Below, in pieces: positions 8,120 through 14,088 of a stretch of 27,218 nucleotides of DNA. Origin of the DNA: SIG440 sp045645905 (lineage in GTDB: Bacteria; Bacillota; Clostridia; Monoglobales; Monoglobaceae); contig JAZRJT010000085.1 of NCBI GenBank assembly GCA_045645905.1, positions 1 to 27,218 on the forward strand. Direction: 5' to 3'. Position 1 is the stretch's first letter, and the number at the start of each line of letters is the position of its first letter. The position numbers were made by a program, and so were the translations under genes. The notes beneath the pieces are model-generated. The model saw only the letters and a program-made list of their open reading frames with translations, had not been told where the DNA came from and did no database searches.

Positions 8120-8163
8120 CTCCTACAATTGTAAGTTTAAATACATCTTACACTTGTAGGAGT
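8120..8163. promoter_or_regulatory. Tandem BlaI-type operators
   Basis: Two related dyads: CTCCTACAATTGTAAG (8120-8135) and CTTACACTTGTAGGAG (8148-8163). Each is itself a TACA...TGTA palindrome, as in bla/mec operators, and the two are inverted copies of each other differing at one base. The upstream dyad occupies the spacer between the -35 and -10 boxes; the other lies just after the expected transcription start. BlaI-type dimers bound here would block RNA polymerase. Confidence 0.85.
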
Positions 8164-8173
8164 ATTTTGTCAA
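8145..8173 (-). promoter_or_regulatory. Sigma-A promoter of the blaI-M56-SLH operon
   Basis: On the minus strand a perfect TTGACA (8168-8173), 17-nt spacer and TAAGAT (8145-8150, 4 of 6). One operator dyad fills the spacer and overlaps the -10 box; the second lies about 10 nt downstream of it. The strong -35 box with a modest -10 box fits a promoter that is kept off by repressor and fires when released. Confidence 0.8.
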
Positions 8174-8189
8174 GAGTTTTTTTGAAAAT

Positions 8190-10166
8190 TTATATCATTT
8201 TTAAAAGTTCTTCTTCTGTTATTACAACAATGCCTAGGGTTTGGGCTTTGTCAAGCTTGCTGCCTGCTTCCTCGCCGGCAACAACAAAGTCGGTCTTTTT
8301 TGAAACCGAGCCTGATACCTTGCCGCCGTTATCCTCAATCAGCTTTTGAGCCTCGGAACGTTTAAGAGTTGGGAATGTCCCTGTAAGAACAAATGTCTTG
8401 CCCATCAAACTGCCGCCTGTGGGCTTTTCTTCGGCAACCATATTTACCCCTGCCTGCTTCATTCTTTCAATCAGTTCCTTTGTTTCAGGCTCGCTGAAAT
8501 AGTGTACAAGGCTTTCAGCCATTTTGGTACCCACATCATCTATTGCCAATACCTGCTCAACCGAAGCCGCCATAATGCTGTCCATATCGCCAAAATATTG
8601 TGCTATGTTCTTTGCCGCCTTTGCACCGATAAGACGAATACCCAAACCGCAAAGAAGCTTGTCAAGGGGGTTTTTCTTTGCTCCCTCGATTGCGTCAATC
8701 AGGTTTTGAGCCGATTTATCAGCAAATCGCTCTAATTCCACAACATCCTCGTATTTGAGATAGAACAAATCAGCAGTATTCTTTATCAGCCCGCTTTCCA
8801 CTAGCTGTTCAACAATCATATCACCAAGACCTTCAATATCCATTGCGCTCCTTGATGCAAAGTGAATTATACTGCGCACCCTTTGAGCCGGGCAGTTGGT
8901 GCTGACGCATCTTAGTGCCGCCTCGCCTTCCTCACGGAAAAGTGTCTCGCCGCAAGCAGGACAAATCGTCGGCATAACAAATTCACGTTCTGCGCCTGTG
9001 CGTTTCGTTTTCAGAACCTCGGCAACCTCAGGGATAATGTCCCCTGCCTTTTGTATCAGCACACGGTCGCCAATCATCAAGCCTTTTTCGCGAATGAAAT
9101 CCTCGTTGTGAAGAGTCGCACGGCTGACTGTTGACCCTGCAACCCTTACAGGCGTAAGCACCGCATTGGGAGTGATAACGCCTGTTCTACCAACCTGAAC
9201 TATGATATCCTCCACCGTTGTTTCCTGCTGTTCGGCAGGGTACTTATAAGCAATTGCCCACTTGGGAACTTTTGTGGTTGTACCAAGCTCATCGCGTTGA
9301 CGCAGACTGTTTACCTTTACCACCGCACCGTCAATATCAAATGGAAGGCTTGCACGTTCTTTTCCTATGTTCTGGATTTCCTCGTATGCTGCCTCCATTG
9401 TGTCAAAAACAGACCTTCTTGGGCTTACCTTAAAACCAAGAGATTTAAGCCATTCAAGGCTTTGAGTGTGGCTTTCAAGCTGTTTTGAGGTTTGCTGAAT
9501 ATTAAATATAAATACATCAAGATTTCGCTTTGCAGTAATTTTGCTGTCAAGCTGTCTGAGAGAGCCTGCCGCAGCATTGCGTGGGTTTGCAAAAAGCGGC
9601 TCTTCCGTCTTTTTTCGTTCAGTATTCAATGCCTCAAAGCTCTCTTTGGGCATATAAACCTCGCCTCTGACCTCAAGGCGTTCAACTGCCTCGGGCAAAA
9701 TCAAGGGGATTGATTTTATGGTTTTAAGATTTTCGGTAATATTTTCGCCCACAGTTCCGTCACCACGGGTGGAGCCCTTAACAAATCTGCCGTTTTCGTA
9801 TTCCAACGATACAGAAAGCCCGTCTATCTTCATTTCAACAACATACTCATAAAGCTGACCCTCTAACCCTTGTGCCACCCTTTTATCAAAATCCACAATT
9901 TCTTCTTTTGAAAAAACATCACCTAAGCTCTGCATGGGAACCTCGTGCTGCACCTGTTCAAACTCCTTAAGAGCTACGCCGCCAACACGCTTGGTTGGAG
10001 AATTATCGTCTGCAAATTCGGGGTTCTCCTCCTCCAGCTTTATCAGCTTGTGAAGAAGAATATCATATTCATAATCCGAAATTGTGGGGTTATCCAGCAC
10101 ATAATAATTATGGTTGTGTTCTTCAATTTCTTTTCTTAACTGAAGGATTTCATTTTCAATACTCAT
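8190..10166 (-). CDS. ligA: NAD(+)-dependent DNA ligase LigA
   Basis: Seals nicks in DNA during replication and repair using NAD+. The 658-residue protein has every LigA domain in order. The Ia domain contains HNHNYYVLDNP...SDYEYD. The adenylation domain has the nucleophilic lysine in EMKIDGLS (about residue 113). An OB fold follows, then a four-cysteine zinc finger (CPAC...CVSTNCPAQ), helix-hairpin-helix repeats (IEGLGDMIVEQL; GIRLIGAKAAKNIA; IDDVGTKMAESL), and a C-terminal BRCT domain from MGKTFVLTGTF. The ATG at 10166 matches the family N-terminus; an in-frame GTG at 10175 sits too close to the AAAGG site. The start overlaps the preceding cysteine-rich gene by 11 nt, implying translational coupling. 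Confidence 0.96.
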   Translation of the reverse strand: MSIENEILQLRKEIEEHNHNYYVLDNPTISDYEYDILLHKLIKLEEENPEFADDNSPTKRVGGVALKEFEQVQHEVPMQSLGDVFSKEEIVDFDKRVAQGLEGQLYEYVVEMKIDGLSVSLEYENGRFVKGSTRGDGTVGENITENLKTIKSIPLILPEAVERLEVRGEVYMPKESFEALNTERKKTEEPLFANPRNAAAGSLRQLDSKITAKRNLDVFIFNIQQTSKQLESHTQSLEWLKSLGFKVSPRRSVFDTMEAAYEEIQNIGKERASLPFDIDGAVVKVNSLRQRDELGTTTKVPKWAIAYKYPAEQQETTVEDIIVQVGRTGVITPNAVLTPVRVAGSTVSRATLHNEDFIREKGLMIGDRVLIQKAGDIIPEVAEVLKTKRTGAEREFVMPTICPACGETLFREEGEAALRCVSTNCPAQRVRSIIHFASRSAMDIEGLGDMIVEQLVESGLIKNTADLFYLKYEDVVELERFADKSAQNLIDAIEGAKKNPLDKLLCGLGIRLIGAKAAKNIAQYFGDMDSIMAASVEQVLAIDDVGTKMAESLVHYFSEPETKELIERMKQAGVNMVAEEKPTGGSLMGKTFVLTGTFPTLKRSEAQKLIEDNGGKVSGSVSKKTDFVVAGEEAGSKLDKAQTLGIVVITEEELLKMI

Positions 10167-10407
10167 TTTCGCCACAAGCCTTTCGTTTCAGGTATTTCAT
10201 TACATAGTCATAACCGCTTTCTATATGGGGCAGAATACAGTTGCTGCAATCCTTAATTGCTTCACCGTTTTTGCCCTTAATCATCTCATAGTTTCCCTCA
10301 CAATTCATATTATATAATGGACAAAAGCAAAAAAGGCAGTTCATATTGGCAACCTTATGGCAGGGATAAAACTCACACTCACGGTTTTCAAAATATTTAT
10401 AACTCAT
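10156..10407 (-). CDS. Cysteine-rich small-domain protein (PF04071-like)
   Basis: An 83-residue protein with nine cysteines in a conserved pattern: NRECEFYPCHK (with MNC before), CLFCFCPLY, an isolated C, and KDCSNCILPH. This matches the 'cysteine-rich small domain' family (Pfam PF04071 as I recall it), common in anaerobic Firmicutes and archaea. The pattern suggests binding of zinc or an iron-sulfur cluster, but the function is not known. AAGGTGA precedes the ATG. It is first in a two-gene operon with ligA, which starts inside its last codons. A consensus promoter lies directly upstream. Confidence 0.85.
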   Translation of the reverse strand: MSYKYFENRECEFYPCHKVANMNCLFCFCPLYNMNCEGNYEMIKGKNGEAIKDCSNCILPHIESGYDYVMKYLKRKACGENEY

Positions 10408-10442
10408 AAAAATCTCACCTTATAGGTCTTTTAATCAATAAT

Positions 10443-10471
10443 ATTCTAACATATTTAAAAGTCGGTGTCAA
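10443..10471 (-). promoter_or_regulatory. Sigma-A promoter of the cysteine-rich protein-ligA operon
   Basis: Minus strand: perfect TTGACA (10466-10471), 17-nt spacer and TAGAAT (10443-10448, 5 of 6). The -35 box begins only 6 nt after the terminator stem of the preceding gene, so the two transcription units abut tightly. Confidence 0.85.
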
Positions 10472-10477
10472 CGAAAA

Positions 10478-10502
10478 GTGCGTATCGCTATCCGATACGC
10501 AC
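10478..10502 (-). terminator. Terminator of the PP2C-like gene
   Basis: A perfect 10-bp stem (GTGCGTATCG / CGATACGCAC) with a 5-nt loop, followed on the minus strand by TTTTCG. It lies 12 nt after the stop codon of the gene at 10515. The T run is short and merges into the next promoter. Confidence 0.8.
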
Positions 10503-10514
10503 CGCTTGTTACTT

Positions 10515-11759
10515 TTAATTAAAATCAATTGGTAACTCAACTTCCTGACTTGTTTCGGGCGGAGTTGTTGTGCCCGGTAGTTCAACCTCCTGCTTAGGTT
10601 CCGCAGGGGCTTCTGTTCTTTGCTCATGCACGGCAGGTTTCTGGGGCTTAACCGCAGGTTTTTGTGGTCTTGAAGTATTTGCTGACTGCGGAGCTGTTTC
10701 CGTAGGTTTGGTTTTCTCAACAGTTTCGCTCTGCTCGTCGTTCTCTTCACCTTCTTCAGGCTTTCCTTCCGTCTTTTCTTCAGTGTCCTTAGGTATCCAA
10801 ACAAGATCACTGTCAGGCTCAGCCTCTTTGGTGATATAAGTTTCAATAAAGGTCTTGGTACTTTCTACAAAACCGTTAACTGCATCAACTATATATGAGC
10901 CTGAAAAATACAGCGGCACACAAAGCAATACAAGAGCTAACCATATTCCCAGACTTTTCATATCAGAATTTGTAACGGGAATACCTCTGTTTACTTTTAT
11001 CACCTGAACGGTATAATTTCCTTCCGGATTTTTTCCGATAGCCATATCAACCATCTGTATTGCCTTTTTTTTGCTTTTTATTCGCCTGTCTGCAAGAATC
11101 TTTTCGATAGTTTCTTCGCCTAACAAATCACACACAGACTTACTGCACATCACAAAAAAACCTTTTTTTCTAAGCTTTATTTTTTTTGATTCATACGGAA
11201 CGGTTTCAAAGTCATTTCCCATGAAACCAATATAGGGAATATTGGTCTTTTCAATCACCTGGGTATATATTTTCCATTTGTTTTCATAAATACTTTTTTC
11301 GATTTCAATGGTTTTAGGCGAAGTACCCGAAAGCCTTTCAATCTTTCCTTTAGTAAAATAAAATACGGGCATATCACCAAAATTATAAACCGTTGCTGCG
11401 TCGTTTTCGATATATAAAACAGAAGTGTCAACCTCGAAGTGTTCACCGTTCTTTTTTAATGTTTGACCGTTGACTGCAGAATTCAGCATACTAAAATAAG
11501 CCAGATTATCCTTTTTGAAGTCACCGGTAGCATAATTTTTTAAAAGCTCAATCGCAATTAAAGAGAGCTCATCACCGTCTTCGTCGCATTTTACACCACT
11601 TGATACAGCATAAATGTTTCTGCGTGCAAAGTCCTTGTTTATGTCGTAAACATCCGACCGGTCAAGATCATCTCTGTAAATGCCATTTAAGAAATAGTTC
11701 TCTCTATTAACTTTTAACAGTCCGCCTGAATAGGTCACAACATAACCCGTATATCTCAT
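10515..11759 (-). CDS. Membrane-anchored degenerate PP2C-like protein with Pro/Thr/Glu-rich tail
   Basis: A 414-residue protein in three parts. Residues 1-255 follow the order of a bacterial PP2C phosphatase: a VNRENYFLNG segment in place of the NEDN motif (17-26), a YNFGDMPVFYFTKGKIERLS strand pair in place of GDSR (125-144), MCSKSVCDLL in place of SDGL-D (204-213), and PEGNYTVQVIKV in place of DN-TV (245-256). Every metal-binding aspartate motif is altered, including DGMGG, here AVSSGVK (51-57), so catalysis is not expected. One membrane helix follows (about 269-290). The last 120 residues form an acidic, then Pro/Lys-rich, low-complexity tail with QEVELP twice, presumably outside the cell. 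The ATG at 11759 has GAGGTG at 4 nt; the TTG at 11771 overlaps that site. The assignment rests on my reading of the motif order and is not certain. Confidence 0.65.
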   Translation of the reverse strand: MRYTGYVVTYSGGLLKVNRENYFLNGIYRDDLDRSDVYDINKDFARRNIYAVSSGVKCDEDGDELSLIAIELLKNYATGDFKKDNLAYFSMLNSAVNGQTLKKNGEHFEVDTSVLYIENDAATVYNFGDMPVFYFTKGKIERLSGTSPKTIEIEKSIYENKWKIYTQVIEKTNIPYIGFMGNDFETVPYESKKIKLRKKGFFVMCSKSVCDLLGEETIEKILADRRIKSKKKAIQMVDMAIGKNPEGNYTVQVIKVNRGIPVTNSDMKSLGIWLALVLLCVPLYFSGSYIVDAVNGFVESTKTFIETYITKEAEPDSDLVWIPKDTEEKTEGKPEEGEENDEQSETVEKTKPTETAPQSANTSRPQKPAVKPQKPAVHEQRTEAPAEPKQEVELPGTTTPPETSQEVELPIDFN

Positions 11760-11813
11760 AAAACACCTCAAAGATCGTGTAAAAATACTAAATCATTTTT
11801 TACCAACCCTTAA

Positions 11814-11842
11814 ATATTACCACACTTTTGTTGTGCCGTCAA
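11814..11842 (-). promoter_or_regulatory. Sigma-A promoter of the PP2C-like gene
   Basis: Minus strand: TTGACG (11837-11842, 5 of 6), 17-nt spacer and TAATAT (11814-11819, 4 of 6). It lies about 55 nt upstream of the ATG and separates this gene from the spoIIA region. Confidence 0.6.
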
Positions 11843-11893
11843 TAGTAAAAAAGATTAAATTAATGTATTTTTTTACACCATTTCCCTGATAAA

Positions 11894-12346
11894 TCAATGT
11901 AGATATAAAGGCATAGATGCCATAAATACTGCAATTATCACTACCAGAATAATAAAAATAACCTTAACTATTGCTACCGCAAGAGAAATCAGGCAAAAAA
12001 GCTTTGCTTTATCCGAATACAATCTTGCCTTTTCAATACTTCCTGCTGCAAATTCGGTCTTTGTAAGACCCGAAAAAATCACAGCAATAATACCAAACAC
12101 AATGCTCCCCAACACAGCAGAGATAATTGACCACGTCATATAATCCTTTATTTCATTTGATTTTTGAACATTTGTGTCATTTTCGAGCACATTGATTTCT
12201 GCAGCATTTTCAGGCTCATTTTCTGAAGTACTTTGTGCGATATGCAAAGCTTCTGTATTCTCCTGAATTTCTTCCAGTCTGCATCCGCATCTTATGCACC
12301 ACAGATTCAAATCATTGTTGTTATTTCCGCATTTTGGACAAAACAT
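11894..12346 (-). CDS. Zinc-ribbon membrane protein with a CD225/dispanin-like domain
   Basis: A 150-residue protein. It opens with a zinc ribbon (MFCPKCGNNNNDLNLWCIRCGCRL, four cysteines in CxxC pairs at 3/6 and 17/20), then an acidic low-complexity linker. The two-helix membrane domain spans about 69-147. The stretch 'MTWSIISAVLGSIVFGIIAVIFSGLTKTEFAAGSIEKARLYSDKAKLF' follows the CD225/dispanin pattern: first helix, a loop with 'AGD.E.A...S.KAK', second helix. Such bacterial proteins are common but their role is unknown. It starts 72 nt after sigF with no clear terminator between, so read-through from the spoIIA operon is possible. The ribosome-binding site AAAGGA lies in the loop of an AT-rich inverted repeat (12345-12384). 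Confidence 0.75.
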   Translation of the reverse strand: MFCPKCGNNNNDLNLWCIRCGCRLEEIQENTEALHIAQSTSENEPENAAEINVLENDTNVQKSNEIKDYMTWSIISAVLGSIVFGIIAVIFSGLTKTEFAAGSIEKARLYSDKAKLFCLISLAVAIVKVIFIILVVIIAVFMASMPLYLH

Positions 12347-12384
12347 ATTATCATATTCCTTTCAAATTTCTTTAATGATAATAT
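12345..12384. repeat. Inverted repeat around the ribosome-binding site of the CD225-like gene
   Basis: ATATTATCAT (12345-12354) and ATGATAATAT (12375-12384) are perfect 10-bp inverted copies with a 20-nt loop. In the mRNA the stem would include part of the start codon and the loop would carry the Shine-Dalgarno AAAGGA. It could act as a translational brake or as a protein-binding dyad. Both arms are nearly all A and T, so the stem is weak. Confidence 0.45.
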
Positions 12385-12418
12385 TCGACAAAACCGCAGA
12401 AACTCCTTCAACACATAA

Positions 12419-13162
12419 TCATTTGCCGCTTTGAATCTGCTCACGCATAGAGCTTAAAACCTTTTTTTCTATTCTTGAAACCTGCACCTGAGAAATTCCG
12501 AGTTCTGCTGCTATCTGAGACTGGGTTTTTTGTTTGAAATATCTCAATATAATGATTTTCTGCTCTCTTTCGCCAAAATTATTAAGAAGTTCACGCACCA
12601 GCATACGGTTGACAATCTCTCCTTCGTGGTCAACACCGCTTTCAATACGGTCAATCAGGGTCTTTCCTTCCTTGCCGTCATCCAAAGGTGCAGAATATAA
12701 AGACTCGGGCTTCATCCCCGCATCAAGAGCCATAGCAAGTTCTTCAGGTGCAACCCCCAGCTTTTCAGCCATTTCCTTAATCGTTGGGTCGCGGTCACTT
12801 TCCTTGCGAATTAACTCCTGAAGACTCATCGCCTTTATTGCAAGCTCTTTAAGACTGCGACTAACCTTGATAATTCCATCGTCACGAATAAATCGCTTTA
12901 TCTCTCCCATTATCATAGGAACTGCATAAGTGGAAAACTTGACATTAAACCCTAAATCAAACTTTTGGATTGCCTTTATAAGCCCTATACAACCAATCTG
13001 AAACAAATCCTCCGCCTCGTGCCCGCGGTTAAGAAATCTTTTAACAACCGCCCTGACAAGCCCGACATTTTCTTCAACAATTTCATTTTGTGCTGACAAA
13101 TCTCCGCTTTTTGCTGCAATCAGCAATGCCTCAATGTTTTGGTTATAGCTTTTGGCCTGCAC
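12419..13162 (-). CDS. sigF: RNA polymerase sporulation sigma factor SigF (SpoIIAC)
   Basis: The first compartment-specific sigma factor, active in the forespore. The 247-residue protein shows sigma-70 region 2 (ENVGLVRAVVKRFLNRGHEAEDLFQIGCIGLIKAIQKFD, then FSTYAVPMIMGEIKRFIRDD), region 3 (VKVSRSLKELA, here IKVSRSLKELA) and region 4 (EREQKIIILRYFKQKTQSQIAAELGISQVQVSRIEKK). The 'STYAVPMI-GEI-RFIRDDG' and 'ISQVQVSR-EKK' strings are typical of the SigF/SigG group. Its position as third gene after spoIIAA and spoIIAB identifies it as SigF rather than SigG. It starts with GTG at 13162, 6 nt after the spoIIAB stop, with AAGGAG inside the end of spoIIAB. It is held inactive by SpoIIAB. Confidence 0.96.
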   Translation of the reverse strand: MQAKSYNQNIEALLIAAKSGDLSAQNEIVEENVGLVRAVVKRFLNRGHEAEDLFQIGCIGLIKAIQKFDLGFNVKFSTYAVPMIMGEIKRFIRDDGIIKVSRSLKELAIKAMSLQELIRKESDRDPTIKEMAEKLGVAPEELAMALDAGMKPESLYSAPLDDGKEGKTLIDRIESGVDHEGEIVNRMLVRELLNNFGEREQKIIILRYFKQKTQSQIAAELGISQVQVSRIEKKVLSSMREQIQSGK

Positions 13163-13168
13163 AGTATG

Positions 13169-13588
13169 TCAACTCCTTATATATTTTTTCATTGTTACAA
13201 CCGTACCTTCGCCCACCTCGGATTTAACCGATACCTCATCCATAAAGGTCTGCATCACGGTAAAACCCATACCGCTCCTTTCACACTCGGGCTTTGAGGT
13301 AAATAAAGGCTGCATAGCTTGTCCTATATTTTCAATTCCCACGCCAAAATCCGTAACCTCAATCTCAAAAACTGAATCTACAATTCTGCATACAACTTTT
13401 ACAATTCCCTTCATATTTACATATCCGTGTACAATTGAATTTGTCACCGCCTCAGATACCGCCGTTTTAATATCAGCCAAATCTTCAACACTCAAATCAA
13501 GCTGCACAGAAAATGCCGCAACCGCAGCACGCACAAATGATTCGTTGCAGCTTTTTGCCGGAACTTCAAGTTTCATATAATTTTCCAT
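13169..13588 (-). CDS. spoIIAB: Anti-sigma F factor / serine kinase SpoIIAB
   Basis: Binds SigF and blocks it, and phosphorylates the anti-anti-sigma factor SpoIIAA on serine using ATP. The 139-residue protein is a GHKL-fold kinase. The N box reads EAVTNSIVHGY, the G1 box VTDFGVGIENI, and the G2/lid region TSKPECERSGMGFTVMQ. The ATG at 13588 gives an N-terminus (MENYMKLEVPAKSCNESF) matching B. subtilis SpoIIAB; the in-frame GTG at 13600 overlaps the AAGGAGTGA ribosome-binding site. It lies 24 nt after spoIIAA and 6 nt before sigF. Confidence 0.96.
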   Translation of the reverse strand: MENYMKLEVPAKSCNESFVRAAVAAFSVQLDLSVEDLADIKTAVSEAVTNSIVHGYVNMKGIVKVVCRIVDSVFEIEVTDFGVGIENIGQAMQPLFTSKPECERSGMGFTVMQTFMDEVSVKSEVGEGTVVTMKKYIRS

Positions 13589-13612
13589 ATGTATTTTCAC
13601 TCCTTTTTCTTT

Positions 13613-13921
13613 TTAATGTGAACATTCAAGTATTTTTTTCAGACCCGAGATTTCAAAAATTTTATCTACCTGTGGTTTTACTCGAATTACCATAATCTTG
13701 CCACCCCGAGCCGAAATTTGCTTGTATCGACCAACAATGACCCCTATCCCGGAACTATCCATAAAGGTTACACCATCAAAATCCAGAACTATATTCACCG
13801 TGTTGTTAAGAGAAATCTCTCGTTCCAGCGTGTCTCGCAAAATCGGTGCTGTGTGATGGTCAAGTTCTCCTGTCAGTTTTGCAACCAGAGTTGTGCCGAT
13901 ATTCTCAATTTTTATCTTCAT
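13613..13921 (-). CDS. spoIIAA: Anti-sigma F factor antagonist SpoIIAA
   Basis: STAS-domain protein that displaces SigF from SpoIIAB when unphosphorylated. It is 102 residues long, slightly shorter than the B. subtilis protein at the C-terminus. The conserved LTGELDHHTAPILRDTLE and FMDSSGIGVIVGRYK segments are present. The phosphorylated serine is the second Ser of DSSG (Ser57 here, Ser58 in B. subtilis). The dephosphorylating partner SpoIIE is not in this window. A strong AAGGAGGT lies 6 nt before the ATG. It is first in the operon, downstream of a sigma-H-type promoter. Confidence 0.97.
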   Translation of the reverse strand: MKIKIENIGTTLVAKLTGELDHHTAPILRDTLEREISLNNTVNIVLDFDGVTFMDSSGIGVIVGRYKQISARGGKIMVIRVKPQVDKIFEISGLKKILECSH

Positions 13922-13964
13922 CTGACTACCTCCTTATTCAGTTTACAATATTTTCCATTATTTC

Positions 13965-13992
13965 TTTCTTTACACTTATGTTAATATCCTTT
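13965..13992 (-). promoter_or_regulatory. Sigma-H-type promoter of the spoIIA operon
   Basis: Minus strand: AAAGGATAT (13984-13992) is a full match to the sigma-H -35 pattern RNAGGAWWT. It is followed after 12 nt by AAAGAAA (13965-13971), 6 of 7 to the -10 pattern RNNGAAT. The boxes lie about 45 nt upstream of spoIIAA, as in B. subtilis where spoIIA is sigma-H- and Spo0A-controlled. I see no clear TTCGACA-type 0A box in the short space between here and the valS terminator; the nearest partial match is the TGTCGA within the terminator stem itself. Confidence 0.7.
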
Positions 13993-14024
13993 TAATTTTT
14001 TATGTTTTGAGCATCAAAAAACAC

Positions 14025-14060
14025 AAAAAAAACACAGCCGACAACATTTGTCGACTGTGT
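14025..14060 (-). terminator. Rho-independent terminator of the aminoacyl-tRNA synthetase run
   Basis: On the minus strand an ACACAG / CTGTGT stem, one C-A mismatch and a CGACAA / TTGTCG stem close a 3-nt loop, followed by eight Ts (complement of 14025-14032). It lies 28 nt after the valS stop and upstream of the spoIIA promoter. It therefore insulates the sporulation operon from the housekeeping genes. Confidence 0.9.
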
Positions 14061-14088
14061 TTTACATTAATATATAAAAGTTTTCATT

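Noticed and set aside
10415..10846. A 143-codon minus-strand frame overlapping the PP2C-like gene tail
   Set aside because: It is the low-complexity tail read in another frame (runs of Lys/Arg/Leu), and it runs through the terminator and the next promoter.
11845..11876. Terminator after the zinc-ribbon/CD225 gene (GTAAAAAA...TTTTTTAC)
   Set aside because: The arms pair, but the stem is all A-T with a 16-nt loop and no T run beyond the stem; too weak to call.
13922..14088. Spo0A box upstream of spoIIA
   Set aside because: The only TGTCGA-like string is part of the valS terminator stem and can be explained by it.
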